DNA of 64,000 nt from Candidula unifasciata. Its lineage: Eukaryota; Mollusca; Gastropoda; Stylommatophora; Geomitridae. Of this stretch, positions 32,760 to 43,785 are shown piece by piece. The stretch spans positions 187,501 to 251,500 of the forward strand of contig CAJHNH020008553.1 of NCBI GenBank assembly GCA_905116865.2, written 5' to 3'. Position 1 is the stretch's first letter; every line of letters begins with the position of its first letter. The position numbers and the translations under genes are program-made. The notes beneath the pieces are model-generated. The model was not told the origin of the DNA and did no database searches. It worked only from the letters and a program-made list of their open reading frames with translations.

Positions 32760-33070
32760 TTCAGTGCCGTCCTGGAGATATTATTCTGCTGTCTGGGGCT
32801 GCTTTCCACGTGTGCACATGGCTGATACGCCTCTCTTTAATTTTGTGTATATCTGGTTGCGTAATATGTTGTCTTGTTCTGAGGCGCAGGATAATGATCT
32901 GTTTGATCTGTCCATAACAGAGTAGTCGTCTTGTGCTCGAGGCTGGTGGTGTCTTCTCATGGTGTGTCCAATATAGCGCTGACTTCTCATGGTGTGACCA
33001 GTATAGTCGTCTTGTGCTCGAGTCTGGTGGTTTCCTGATCGAATCTTCTGATCGCCCATTCTGTGTGTTT
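32760..33070 (-). pseudogene. LINE post-RNase H fragment with satellite insert
   Basis: Minus strand: QPRAQDDYSVMDRSNRSLSC, then YTKLKRGVSAMC. This corresponds to PPKLAQDDYHIIDRPEQVII...VYKK.KIGQSAMCTCG of the copy at 15.7-16.1 kb. A 28-bp segment is duplicated around two 30-bp satellite monomers. The net 81-bp gain keeps the frame. Confidence 0.75.
32923..33031 (+). repeat. Two 30-bp satellite monomers between 28-bp direct repeats
   Basis: Direct repeats 32,923-32,950 and 33,004-33,031 (TAGTCGTCTTGTGCTCGAG..., one mismatch) flank 53 bp (32,951-33,003) that match the 28.6-31.4 kb array (CTTCTCATGGTGTGTCCAAT, TATAGCGCTG). Confidence 0.9.
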
Positions 33071-33189
33071 AGGGGATCTCTGTGGCCACCAACAGTGAGT
33101 GGTCAAGATGTTTTCCTCACGCTGTGAAAGTCATAGATTTGTTTTGCCTGTTCGTGATTTGCTTGTTCCAATGAGCCGTTAATTAAAAT

Positions 33190-33245
33190 CTCTGAGACCG
33201 TCGCTAGTGCTACGAGGTTCGTGCAGTGTGCTGTGATCTCGACAG
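33190..33245 (+). repeat. SINE-B fragment
   Basis: GCTACGAGGTTCGTGCAGTG and TGCTGTGATCTC resemble GCTACGGAGTTCGTGCACTG at 44.81 kb. Confidence 0.5.
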
Positions 33246-33403
33246 GCGACCAGCTCTCTATGGGGGAAAGCCGAGTCAAATGAGCTAGAACACGTTGCCA
33301 GGAAGTCGATTTTATCTTTGTTTCTTTTAAACAATAATGGTAAATAATTGCCATGATCGTGCAAGGGAAATGTTAATTATTTGCATCTTTTGATACTTAA
33401 CAC

Positions 33404-33867
33404 AAATTTGCCCGCACGGCGAGAGTTCCTTCCCCTCCAGTTCATGCCGCGGAGGGTCGCATGGCATGTCCTATGTTGTGGGGAGTGTTATTTTCAGCGG
33501 TTTATCCGTTGTTTCTTATCGTGCTGCTACCGCCCACTTGTGTGATTATTGCCACCTTCTGCTACTTGCCCGACGGTTCAATGGTATCGAGACTAGGATG
33601 CTTTTGTATTTCCTCGTTTCCTGTCAGTGGCTTCTCTTTCTTCTTTTTCTTTCTTTGGTGCTTCCCATGCCTTACTTCTTACTTGTGAACAGGCGCCTGC
33701 GGCGCCTCAAGCAGACTCACGACAATACAACCTCCCACAAACATTATATACAGTGAGCGAACGCTAAACTAAACCATCTCATAACACCCCACAACATAGG
33801 TCAGGCTGTGCGACCGGCCGCGGCATGAATGGGAAGGGAAGGAACTCTCTTGCGGGCAAGTTCGTAA
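33404..33867. mobile_element. Terminal-inverted-repeat element, about 465 bp
   Basis: Inverted arms of about 80 bp at 33,404-33,483 and 33,786-33,867 share TTGCCCGCA, GAGAGTTCCTTCCC, TTCATGCCGCGG, GTCGCA and CCTATGTTGTGGGG in mirrored order. The interior encodes no recognised transposase. A target duplication is not obvious, so the superfamily is open. Confidence 0.7.
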
Positions 33868-34094
33868 GAAGTTCCAATGTTTTTATTCCTTGCTGATTAT
33901 TTTTAGCCGCAACGTTCATTTTACCATTTACTTTTTATTTTATTTTTTAAATTATTTTGAAGATTAGTTTCTCTGGTTTAAGTTGGGTATTTTCATTTTG
34001 TTTTATTTTGATATTTTCTCAATATAAAAATGTTGTAAGAACTGTCGGTAACAGCTTCTACCGCATTTTTTCTTCTTCTTTATTCACCAGTTTA

Positions 34095-34565
34095 CTCTTG
34101 TCATCCCCTTGTGGGATGCAATTTGTGCGATATTTTGAAGCCCCACCCTGGCTCTTGCCAGGGGCCGCAAAATAGACAACCAGTCAGTCTAATAGCTGAA
34201 CAAAGTTTCCAGACCTCTCCACGGGTGACCCTCATCCACATGGTGGCAGTTTGTGTCATCGGGTGTTTATCGCTTGTGTGATGACCTGGTGGGGTAGAAA
34301 TCTACTACTACTACTGTTCACCAGCTGTAAGCTCCGGCGGAAGGTCCTGGTTATTCGTCCATATAAACTTTGGCTTTGTGCCAGTGCCTGAGTTTTGCGT
34401 GTACATCCATTTTACTGACTTATTTCTGCGCACTTTGTTGTTCCTTGCCGCTCGAGCCGATGCACTCCGACTTCCAAAAAAGTCCCCAGTTAATCGACTC
34501 TACGACATGCTTGGTGGGAAGGCAGTGGGTCTGTTGTTTTCCACAAAATGAGGCCTAGGAACCCA
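34095..34565 (+). repeat. Repeats D and C joined by a (CTA)n stretch
   Basis: Full-looking D (CCCCTTGTGGGATGCAATTT ... GATGACCTGGTGGGGTAG), then CTACTACTACTACT, then C (TTCACCAGCTGTAAGCTCC ... TTAATCGACTCTACGACATG). The tail of D adjoins the start of C. Confidence 0.8.
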
Positions 34566-34990
34566 CAAGGAAACTTCAGCATTTAAGGTACAACTTCGCT
34601 CCCACTGAAGTGGCTTGTGATATCCTTGCATTTAATCAAACCACATTTACAACTGCCACAAACCGACTCTGTCCGCAAAAAGGTCGCGCCACCATGGTCG
34701 TATCAACGGCAATTGCTGTTGCCTTGACGACCGTACGCAAACCATGTGCCATGGCCGCTTATCAACCGGCGCAATAACCATTCACTGACAAAAACCCGGA
34801 TGTAAGTGAAACCGGTAACCACGCACGCTCTCACATACACACATCACACACGCGCGCACGTACACACATCACACACGGAGTAATCTCCCTCGTTGAGACC
34901 TCGGTAATCCTAGATTGACAGAGTTCTGTCGCTCTCATTGATCTATCAGTTAGTGAATCGTATGGTGTCTTTCAGCGGGGATGCTCAAAA
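34566..34990. other. No recognised feature
   Basis: Unclassified sequence with short CA-rich runs near 34,830-34,880. Confidence 0.45.
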
Positions 34991-34994
34991 CACC

Positions 34995-35064
34995 ACAGCC
35001 ATGACATACACACACAATTTCACTCATCACCGTCACACTCACACACACTTCCCTCATCACCGTG

Positions 35065-35097
<33 letters not shown>

Positions 35098-35303
35098 TTT
35101 CCCTCATCACCGTCACACACACACACACACACACGCTTCCCTTATCACCGTCACACACACGCGCACACACACACAACACACTTTTCCTCATCACTGCCTC
35201 ACACACACACACATACACACGCACTTTCCTCATCACAGTCACGTACACACACACATTCCCCGCATCACCGTCTCACGCACAGACCGTTCCCTCATCATCG
35301 TAT

Positions 35304-35320
<17 letters not shown>
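34995..35320 (+). repeat. (CA)n-rich tandem region
   Basis: CA runs separated by repeated TTTCCCTCATCACCGTCACA segments (about 30-50 bp apart), i.e. a compound minisatellite. Confidence 0.85.

Positions 35321-35321
<1 letters not shown>

Positions 35322-35380
<59 letters not shown>
35322..35380 (+). repeat. (TA)n microsatellite
   Basis: About 58 bp of pure TA, capable of self-pairing. Confidence 0.95.
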
Positions 35381-35383
<3 letters not shown>

Positions 35384-35534
35384 CTACGTATTTATACACG
35401 CATCCACGCACGTACACTTCACTCCTAACCACACACCTACCCAGCGACATACACACACTTCGATTCTGATCACACACTCAGCCAACCCAATAGCCAACCA
35501 CACACTCCATAAACCTAACCACATACTCCATACC

Positions 35535-35720
35535 ACACGCGTCCATATTACCAGCCACACGCGTCCATATTACCAGCCACACGCGTCCATATTACCAGCC
35601 ACACGCTCCATATTAACAGCCACACGCGTCCATATTAACAGCCACACGCGTCCATATTCACAGCCCACGCGTCCATATTCACAGCCCACGCGTCCATATT
35701 CACAGCCCACGCGTCCATAT
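35535..35720 (+). repeat. Minisatellite of about 20-22 bp (ACGCGTCCATATT)
   Basis: Units CACACGCGTCCATATTACC/AAC then AGC, shortening to CCCACGCGTCCATATTCACAG; about nine units. A (ACACATACAA)n run follows at about 35,803-35,870. Confidence 0.85.
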
Positions 35721-35874
35721 ACCCAAACAAGCACTCCGTACAATCAACCACACATTCCATAACCCAGTCAGAAGTTCCTTACAACCAGCAACACCCCGAA
35801 CACACATACAACACACATACAACACACATACAACACACATACAACACACATACAACACACATACAACACTCATA

Positions 35875-36124
35875 GCACCCGCTTTTTGATGCGTATTTTC
35901 GTAATAAGCACCATCCTGTTCAGAAACGGAGTTTCGTTTACCTTATATTTCATGTAATTCTGCCTGTCTGTTTTGTATGCTGTCACCCTGTCTCGCCGTT
36001 ACCTTGTCTCCCTCTCACCTTATCTCCCTCTCACCCTGTCTCCCTCACCGTGTCTCTTTTTCCCCCCCCCCCCCTCACCTAATCCTATGTCTCAGTCAAT
36101 CGCATGCTCTTTCGTCGAACACCC

Positions 36125-36177
<53 letters not shown>

Positions 36178-37870
36178 TCCCTCTCCCCCCCCCCCCATCC
36201 TCTCTGTTCCTCTGCCGTTTCCATCATCTCATACGCTTCTTCTTTCCATATCCCTTTGTCACGACATCGGACCTTAAGTAATTTCCAACGTTGTTTGAAA
36301 TATATTTGGAAAATTGGACGTTGCTGGATGTCTGGCCTCAATGTCAACAAACCATGATTGCCAAACCATGATTGCACCAGGAGGCTTTTGTTTGCACACA
36401 GCACCACTGATTCTAGAGGGACACGGCAACCTGCCCCTCTCCCCCCAATAATTGTTTAGGCCGACTGAGCACACCCCCCCCCCCAACCCAATTGTTCATG
36501 GATATGCTTAGCCTCCCTTCCCGCTTCCATTAGAAAATTTGCAAAGAAGAAAGGCCAACAACTCACTTTTAAAAAAATGATTGAAGTTCAATTTTTTTAG
36601 TATCTATGTATGCATTTTAAATTATTTCTAACATTTTTAATTTATTTGGCATTACACGCATATTAATAATTATTACTGAGTATTCAGACCAAACTAAGGC
36701 TTTTGAAAGCACTCCCCAGTAAAATTTAGAAGAGGTCTGAGGCAGCCCCCATGTTTTCTTTATGTCGGCTCTATCTGAATGAGCCTGCAACAAAAAGAGG
36801 GTCCTGTTCACGTTTTCATGCTCATCTACACACTACCTGACCTTTCCTTCATACTTTCTCACTCTTCTACGTCAAGTTGTCTTCCCTCAAATTACATCAA
36901 CGCCAATGTAGCGTGTTCTGTACTACACGACGACACAGCTTTCACCGACCCTAGAACATGTAGAACTGGCCGTAACCTAATCCCCCTCCCCCCTCAACCC
37001 TACACGCAGCCTCATCTTAGCTCACACAAGAGTCTCTTTTCGAAGAAAACAGTACAACGTGACACCCCTCTTACCTAGACCTGACAGAGACAGGGTGTAG
37101 ATGGGCCGGGAAACGTGAACAGGTCTAGAAAAAGGAAAATAATCGCGAGTTACCACCTGCTTTTTTTTTTGTTTAACTATTTCGGGCCCTCACAGTTTGA
37201 GAGTATGGGATCTGGTGTCCCAATTTGGGTTTATGAGAATGAATAGTCACCCCCGCATCCACACCCCGTCCGCTCGGTAACAAACATATCGTCAATGACT
37301 AATCAGGGATTTGCTTTAATCGGATGTGCTGACCGAAAATAGCTTGGCATATATCACAGCCTAGCTGTGAACCGCAGCCCAACGTGCCAACTGCGCTCTT
37401 TTAAGGGCGAACTCGGGAGAAGGAGAATTGAACAGTAAGTGAAGAATTTGGTTATTATGCTCCTTTTACCAATTCATAAGCTCCCGTGAATGGACCGAAT
37501 GAATGGATACAATCATAAATGAAGAAACGAACTCAATTTGAGTGATGCACGAGTTTTTCCTCTGGATCCTACGCCGTTGTGCATCAACCTCGTTTATCAA
37601 AACGGTGCAATCCATAATGAAGTCCTCGGGCGCGCCTGGTGTCCCGTGCGGTCATGCAGTGCTGACCCGTGAGTAGATGATCCTGAATTGTGATTCAGAC
37701 TTAGCCGTCCTGATGCGCACCTGATAACCCCTGCCGCATTCATGGTCTGTTGGTTGCGAGCATGTACGTGCGGGTGCTATCTGCTAGTGTACGCGAGGGG
37801 GTGAGTTTTGCCGGACGAAAAACTGTGGCATATAATTCTGGCTGGGTGGGTGCAAGTGTTGATGATGTCC
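35875..37870. other. No supported gene
   Basis: Holds a (CT)n microsatellite (36,125-36,190), poly-C runs near 36,063, 36,186 and 36,475, and otherwise unclassified sequence with only short frames. Confidence 0.45.
36125..36190 (+). repeat. (CT)n microsatellite
   Basis: Pure CT grading into CTCCCT and poly-C. Confidence 0.95.
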
Positions 37871-37959
37871 GCCTGTTGTCTTTTTCGTCCTTCTTCTTCA
37901 CAACCTGCGTCTTCCTTATTTTACATGGCGGTCGTAAATCTTTTGCGGTCCTTCTCTTT

Positions 37960-38590
37960 TTCTTATGGTCTTCCTCATTTCCTTATGGTCTTTCTCTTTT
38001 TTCTTATGTCCCTATTCTTTTCCTTATGGTCTTCCTCTTTTTTCTTATCGTCTTCCTCATTTCCTTATGGTCTTCCTCTTTTTTCTTATCGTCTTCCTCA
38101 TTTCCTTATGGTCCTTCTCTTTTTCTTATGGTCTTCCTCATTTCCTTATGGTCTTCCTCTTTTTTCTTATCGTCTTCCTCATTTCCTTATGGTCTTTCTC
38201 TTTTTTCTTATGGTCCATCTTTTTCTAATGGTCTTTTTCCTATGGTTTTCCTCTTTTTCTCATGGTCTTCCTCTTTTTCCTATGGTCTTTCTCTTTTTCT
38301 CATGGTCTTCCTCTTTTTCTTATGGTCTTCCTCTTTTTCTTATGGTCTTCCTCTTTTTCTTATGGTCTTCCTATTTTTCTTATGGTCTTCCTCTTTTTCT
38401 TATGGTCTTTCTCTTTTTCTTATGGTCTTTCTCTTTTTCTTATGGCCTTTCTCTTTTTCTTATGGTCTTTCTCTTTTTCTTATGGTCTTTCTCTTTTTCT
38501 CATGGTCTTTTTTTCTTTTTCGTATGGTCTTTCTCTTTTTCTCATGGTCTTCCTTTTTTTTTTTTCTTATGGTCTTCCCTACCTGAATCG
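37960..38590 (+). repeat. 20-bp pyrimidine-rich minisatellite, about 31 units
   Basis: Consensus TATGGTCTTCCTCTTTTTCT. Left units are longer and carry TTTCCTTATGG or TCGTCTTCC variants; the middle (38,320-38,480) is regular. Frames give Phe/Leu/Ser-rich peptides in all three registers because 20 is not a multiple of 3. Confidence 0.9.
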
Positions 38591-39610
38591 TATTTGTCAG
38601 CTTCTCCAAAAACTTTCTCGTCTCCTTCCTTATACTTTCTATTTTGTTTTTCTACTTTCTTCCCCTTTTCTACGGTCCCGTCTTTTATACTTCTCGCCAC
38701 TCTTTTCTTATTTCTTTCTATTTTCCTTCTCTGTACTTCATCTTCCTCACTATTTCCTCTTGTTTCCCCATTTGTCTCCCTTTTTCCTTTTTTTCGCTTT
38801 TGCGCTATCTTCTATTATCTTAAAATTCCTTATTTCCTTTGTCTTCATTCGTCCTCCTTGTATATTCTTCTTTCTTTCTATTCCCATCTTTTTCCCCTCA
38901 TCTTCCCCTTTCATCAATTTTTTTGTGTGTGCATTTGTATTTCCTTTTTCTTTTTGTTTTCTTTTTCGTCTGTCCATTTCTCTGTACTCATCTTTTCCAA
39001 TTATCTCTTTTTCTTCATGTGAATGTCTGTCTTCTTATTTGTCCTTTCATCTTTCCCTAATCTTCCTTTTTCTTTTATCATTGTCTTTATTTTCTTTTGC
39101 CCTGTTCTTCTTCCCCATTTTCTCCTAATCTCCTTACTTTCTCTTTTTCCCATTCCCTTTAGTCCTTTTCCTCTCATCTTCTTCCTGACATTCTTCACCC
39201 ATCCTCTTCCCTTCCACCTTCTCATCCTTCTTTCATCTTCCTCTTTCATCCATATCGTCTCATCTTCCCCAGTCACTCTCCTCTGCCTCATTCTCCTGGC
39301 CTTGGCCTGCTCCTTTCTCCCGACCTCATTGGCTCCCTACTTTCAACGTCTTTTCCCCCAGCCTCCGAGCCTGACTTTTCTTTTTCCTGTTCACTTCTTC
39401 CTTTCCTTTCCCCTTTCTACCATCTTCTCATCCCTTCAATATCCTCACTTTCTGTTACATTCCTCCTCGTCTTTTTGTTATTTCTCACTGTATTTTCATC
39501 CGGATTCTCCTTTCATTCATAATTTTTGTCGGCTTTTTCGTCGCAGTCTCTTTTTTAGTTTTCCATTTTCTGCAGTTCATTTCTCTTTCTCCTCCTCCTG
39601 GTGATGGTAA
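38591..39610 (+). repeat. Polypyrimidine tract, about 1 kb
   Basis: T and C predominate on the plus strand from about 37,880 to 39,610, with no fixed period after 38,590. The long Phe/Leu/Ser frames are a composition effect. Confidence 0.8.
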
Positions 39611-39789
39611 GATGCGCGACGTTCTCCTCCTTATCCTCTCATCCTCTCCCTCTCATACTCATCCTTTCATCCTCATCACATCCATACTGTGGCAGTTAAC
39701 TGACTATACGATGATTCCAAAACCTAATCAAGATCCTGTATTATCCCTGCATTCTCTCTCCTTCATTAAAAAAAATCCACGTGTGGGTT

Positions 39790-40060
39790 TCGGGGCGCCA
39801 TTGTCTGGGGGGGGGGGGGCGGAGATAAGACTAGCCCCCACTGTCTCCATAACAAGCATGTCTTAAGAGTCGACTATTTAGGGGTTTTCTTTGAAGTCGG
39901 AGTGCATCTGCCTAAGTGGCGAGAAAATAACAGTTGGCGTTCAAATATCATACCTGTAAAACGGATGTGCGTGCGAAGCTCAAATCTGGAACAAGACTTA
40001 AGGTTCAGAAGTGGACGAACAACCTTATATTTCTGCCGGAATTGACAGCTGGTGAAAGTA
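39790..40060 (-). repeat. Dispersed repeat C
   Basis: ACAAGCATGTCTTAAGAGTC, AAGTCGGAGTGCATCTGCCT, CAGAAGTGGACGAACAACCT and TGACAGCTGGTGAA mark a near-complete minus-orientation copy, with a poly-G run at its left. Confidence 0.8.
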
Positions 40061-40069
40061 AAGCAGATA

Positions 40070-40505
40070 ATGGTAAACAAATGAACTCATATAACGGTAT
40101 CTCTCTGGTTATCGATTGGACCTCGGGAGAGGGTACCAGCAGCTTGGCAACTCCCTGCCCTCTGTGCCCTATTCTGAACCCACACAACCCCATCATTGAA
40201 ATCATCAGCTCCGGAATTAATCCTCGCGAATTATCTCCCCTGCTTGGTTATTACCAGTTGTCTGTTCTGGTCGTTATCCTCCAATTGCTGCTTCCAGCTC
40301 TTAACGAGGTATTGGAGCACACGCACGGACAGTGGTCAGAAGCTTTAAGTGGGAAGGTTTTGTAGCGTCCAGTCGCTGAGCACGTTTGGGCGGTCAGATG
40401 AGCTTTAACAATTCTTTGATGTCAGTCTTTGTGTTTGAATGCCCTGACCATAGGTCTTTGACTATGAAGACCTGATAGGAGAGACTTGTCATGATGTGAC
40501 TTTAT
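40070..40505. other. No recognised feature
   Basis: Unclassified sequence between repeat C and the 40-bp array. Confidence 0.45.
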
Positions 40506-40509
40506 TTTT

Positions 40510-40925
40510 TCTATAAAGTGATCACGTTTTGTCATCAGTCTTTACCCTGACTATGATAAAGTGATGTTTTGTCATAAGACGTAACTGTGACAATAATAGT
40601 GATGTTTTGTCATAAGACGTAACTGTGACAATGATAAAGTGATGTTGTGTCATAAGACGTAACTGTGACAATAATAAAGTGATGCTGTGTCATAAGACGT
40701 AACTGTGACAATGATAGAGTGATGCTGTGTCATAAGACGTAACTGTGACAATAGTAAAGTAATGTTTTGTCATAAGACGTAACTGTGACAATGATAAAGT
40801 GATGTGTCATAAGACTTCACTGTGACAATGATAAAGTGATATTGTGTCATAAGACGTAACTGTGACAATGATAGAGTGATGTTTTGTCATAAGACGTAAC
40901 TGTGACAATGATAAAGTTATTAGTT
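40510..40925 (+). repeat. 40-bp minisatellite, about 10 units
   Basis: Units share GTCATAAGACGTAACTGTGA, CAATGATAAAGTGATG and variable TTTT/TTGT/CTGT. Several units have short deletions. Confidence 0.9.
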
Positions 40926-41094
40926 TTGTCAGATCGTTTCCACAATTATGAAGTAACAAACGTTGCCGTAAGTCTTTTACCTGCCTATGTAGTGATATTA
41001 TGTCATACATCTGTTCCATGTGTATGAAAAAGTTATACATCTTGTCCAAAATCTTTTCCTGACTATAAATTTTGTGAAGTTTAAAGTTATCCGC

Positions 41095-41270
41095 AAGGCC
41101 GCTCAAAAGGATGAGGAAACCGAAACTTCCTGTGACAGTTGGAAATGTTCATGGAAAGAGATATTGGAAGACAACGCGAGAATATTCTTGACAACCTTTT
41201 GTCACGGCATTAGAGGGGTGACGGTGCACGAACTGATACATAACCGCCAGCGGGGGAGAGGCACTTGATG
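41095..41270 (+). pseudogene. RTE-like LINE 3' end, degenerate
   Basis: DNA similarity to 16,160-16,370 (GTTCATGGAAAGAGATATTG, GAAGACAACGCGAGAA, TTCTTGACAA, GGTGCACGAACTGATACATA). The protein frame is scrambled. Confidence 0.55.
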
Positions 41271-41349
41271 ATGGTTATGTGGAGTAATCAGTTAACGTGT
41301 CATGAGTTGCTGTGTACAGACATATTCAATCAGCCGCCTAAATCAGCGC

Positions 41350-41565
41350 AGCAGCTGCGAAAGTGTGTGCCCTGACGCTGGCCTAACGGTACAAATGTAT
41401 CGAGTTTGAATCCGACCTGGGCGAAAGTGGCGGAAAAATGATCTAGATGTGCCGGTCGACCCAGTTAAAGAGGGTGTCAAAAAACTGTACTGGGAAGTAA
41501 AGACGGCCGACACCATGTTGACGTCAACCATCGACTACCGAATGGTCTGTACAAATGTGAGATCT
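41350..41565 (+). mobile_element. SINE-E copy, head first
   Basis: A B-box-like GAGTTTGAATCCG near 41,402-41,414, then GCCGGTCGACCCAGTTAAAG, GGGAAGTAAAGACGGCCGAC, ATGGTCTGTACAAATG. It faces the next copy tail-to-tail. Confidence 0.65.
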
Positions 41566-41589
41566 ATTATCTACCTTTTTTCCACCTTC

Positions 41590-41800
41590 AGGCGATAGTG
41601 GGCACATAGGGCTAGACCTATATTTTACAGACCAGTCGGCACTCGAGCGTTATGGTCAACATCACGCCGGCCGCCCTTACTTCCTGGGACTTTGCACGGT
41701 ACCCATTTAAGGCTTGGTCGATCTATGAGCCAAGATCATTTTTGAAGAAGATCTGAACCCCAGACCTTCAGATCCACGCTGCACCACATCGGCTCCAACG
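41590..41800 (-). mobile_element. SINE-E copy
   Basis: GGGCTAGACCTATATTTTAC, ATGGTCAACATCACGCCGGC, CTTCCTGGGAC, GAACCCCAGACCTTCAGATC. Opposite orientation to the preceding copy. Confidence 0.75.
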
Positions 41801-42079
41801 GTAAGAAGTGTCCCCAACTCAGCAACTAGACGCCCTGGTACAGCACAGCAACTCAAGCGTGTTAGTATATATAATAAACAATAAGACAAAATATTGATAG
41901 AAACTTATAGAAATAAATAGAAAGATACGAGACACTAGACATTATAACAATCGAAACTGTTACCGAGCCGGGAATGGAACTTTTCACCTCCGAATGGTGT
42001 GCGCGCCTCGCTATGAAAACAAGTATACTAAGAACATGACCAACTACGCATTCCCAAAAGTATTTTTTTAAAGGGTTAG

Positions 42080-42230
42080 AAAATGTTAGGCAAGAGAAAA
42101 AGTTGGCAAGAATGAATTTTGCTAGCTTTACAAAATCGATCACAATAAACAAAGGACGTTGCGGCGGTTAGCCTTCATCAGCACATAACGAACAACACAG
42201 TACACATACACACATATGCTATAATTATGA
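42080..42230 (+). repeat. Dispersed repeat F
   Basis: TTGCTAGCTTTACAAAATCG, GACGTTGCGGCGGTTAGCCT and TCATCAGCACATAACGAAC match 21.4 kb. Confidence 0.6.
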
Positions 42231-42609
42231 AGTGACCACATAGGACTATAATGTACAAAATAAATTATACTCATATTGCCGTGTGTTTAAACGTAGTCGA
42301 TGACCATAGTGATAATCTGAACTGACGTGCATCCTCTGGCTTCGGCCATGTCCACGTCAGTCTTGTGTCTGATCCCTTCAGCTTCCGGCTGCCAGTTATC
42401 TTGTCGGACAATGGATGATTGCCAGTATCCGGGGGCCATCATCATTCACTCTTCACTTTGACAATAGAGATTAGACCCATCGCTGAGTGGCAAGCGTTGG
42501 TTCTTCCACCGGAGCTCCATTCACTGTCCGCGCCAAACATTTCTTGTTGAAGTTTCTTTGGGACTGCTGTTAGAGACTGTTATAGAACTTAGTATTGTAG
42601 AAATAAAAA

Positions 42610-42870
42610 TTAATTAATTCAAAAGAGACAGTTGAAATACGTTGGGCACATTAAAAGACATAAAATTCTTTTAAAAACTTAACTGGAGGGAATGATCGAG
42701 TGCAAGAGAGCAAGAGGTTGGCAACTATACAAGTGGGAGGATAACATCAAGGGATGGACGGGCAACAGTGTGAGAGAACAAACAACCAAGACAAGAGATA
42801 GAGCGTGTTGGAGATCCATTACAGCCAACCTTCAGTGTGGAGACGGCACCTCATTGATTGATTGATTGAC
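42610..42870 (+). pseudogene. RTE-like LINE 3' end with (TGAT)n tail
   Basis: Translation: QLKYVGHIKRHK, a stop, LEGMIECKRARGWQLYKWED, NIKGWTG, RDRACWRSITANLQCGDGT. These are the FGHIxRH, LEGxxxGKRxRGRxxxxWxD and DRxxWR blocks of an RTE-type ORF2 C-terminus. Then TGATTGATTGATTGACTGA follows as a short tandem 3' tail. Confidence 0.75.
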
Positions 42871-43525
42871 TGAGCTTGTGTTAATGTCATTCGGTGTTTC
42901 TGTAATATCTCTCATACTGCATGTCTTTCTTGGAGTTCCTTTTGCCCTTGTAGCCTGCTCCTCTCACGTAGTGCGTTCTCAGTTCTTTAATGGTGACTGT
43001 ATTCTTTTGTCTTCTTGTTTTCTCATCCATTTCTTCTCATGTGTTGTCATTTTGTGTTGTTGTTTTTCCTAGGACTGTCCATATTTGCTGGCATTTACAG
43101 CACAGTACATAGCTGGTACGAATAGCACGTTTTATCAGCTGCTTGCGTGAGCGTGCATGCGTGCGTGTATGCGTGCGTGCGTGCATGTGTGTGTGATTTT
43201 GATACCTTTAAAAAGGCTTTATTTGATAATTTGTTGCTGGCCTTCTGTGTTCTGTTTTCAATTTCTCTGACCATTCCTCTTTGAATACACTGCATAGGTA
43301 CTCTTAACTCCCAAGCTTGTTTGAGTGCCTCACCTTCAACAGTGATATTATGTTGAACTTATGTTCTGTGATCGATAATAATGATTAAACAATCAACATA
43401 TGTCAAGGTTATCATGTTATGCGTTTTTGGCTGCTTAGATGTTGAAGCTACATATTTGAAAACATGATTTGACTCAATAGTTGGTAAACTTTGCCAACTT
43501 TTTAAATGATCATTTTCCCCCTTGT
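42871..43525. other. No supported gene
   Basis: Unclassified sequence with a GT/GCGT microsatellite at about 43,140-43,194. Confidence 0.45.
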
Positions 43526-43534
43526 GGTTTCTGA

Positions 43535-43785
43535 GGCCCTATTATAGGGAAAACAACAATTGACACACGTAAAGCATGTCGCAATAGTCGACTATTTGAG
43601 AGCTTTCTTCAAAGTCAGAGTACATCTGCCTGAGAACCAACACTCTGCATACAAATTAGTCAGATCTATCAAACGGATGCACACGCAACACTCAGGTTCT
43701 GGAACAGGACTGCAGTTCAAAAGTGGATGAACAACCAGAACTTTTCGCCAGAGTTTACAGCTGGTGAACGCGAAGAAGAAGAAAT
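43535..43785 (-). repeat. Dispersed repeat C with (GAA)n end
   Basis: GGCCCTATTATAGGGAAAAC, AAAGCATGTCGCAATAGTCG, ATCAAACGGATGCACACGCA, TTTACAGCTGGTGAACGCGA then GAAGAAGAAG. A near-complete copy. Confidence 0.8.

Noticed and set aside
32951..33003. Simple tandem duplication of the LINE segment as the cause of the 81-bp gain
   Set aside because: The 53 bp between the direct repeats are satellite, not LINE, so plain duplication cannot explain them.
37750..39604. Phe/Leu/Ser-rich membrane-protein-like frames
   Set aside because: Composition effect of a polypyrimidine strand; a 20-bp unit gives the same peptides in all three registers.
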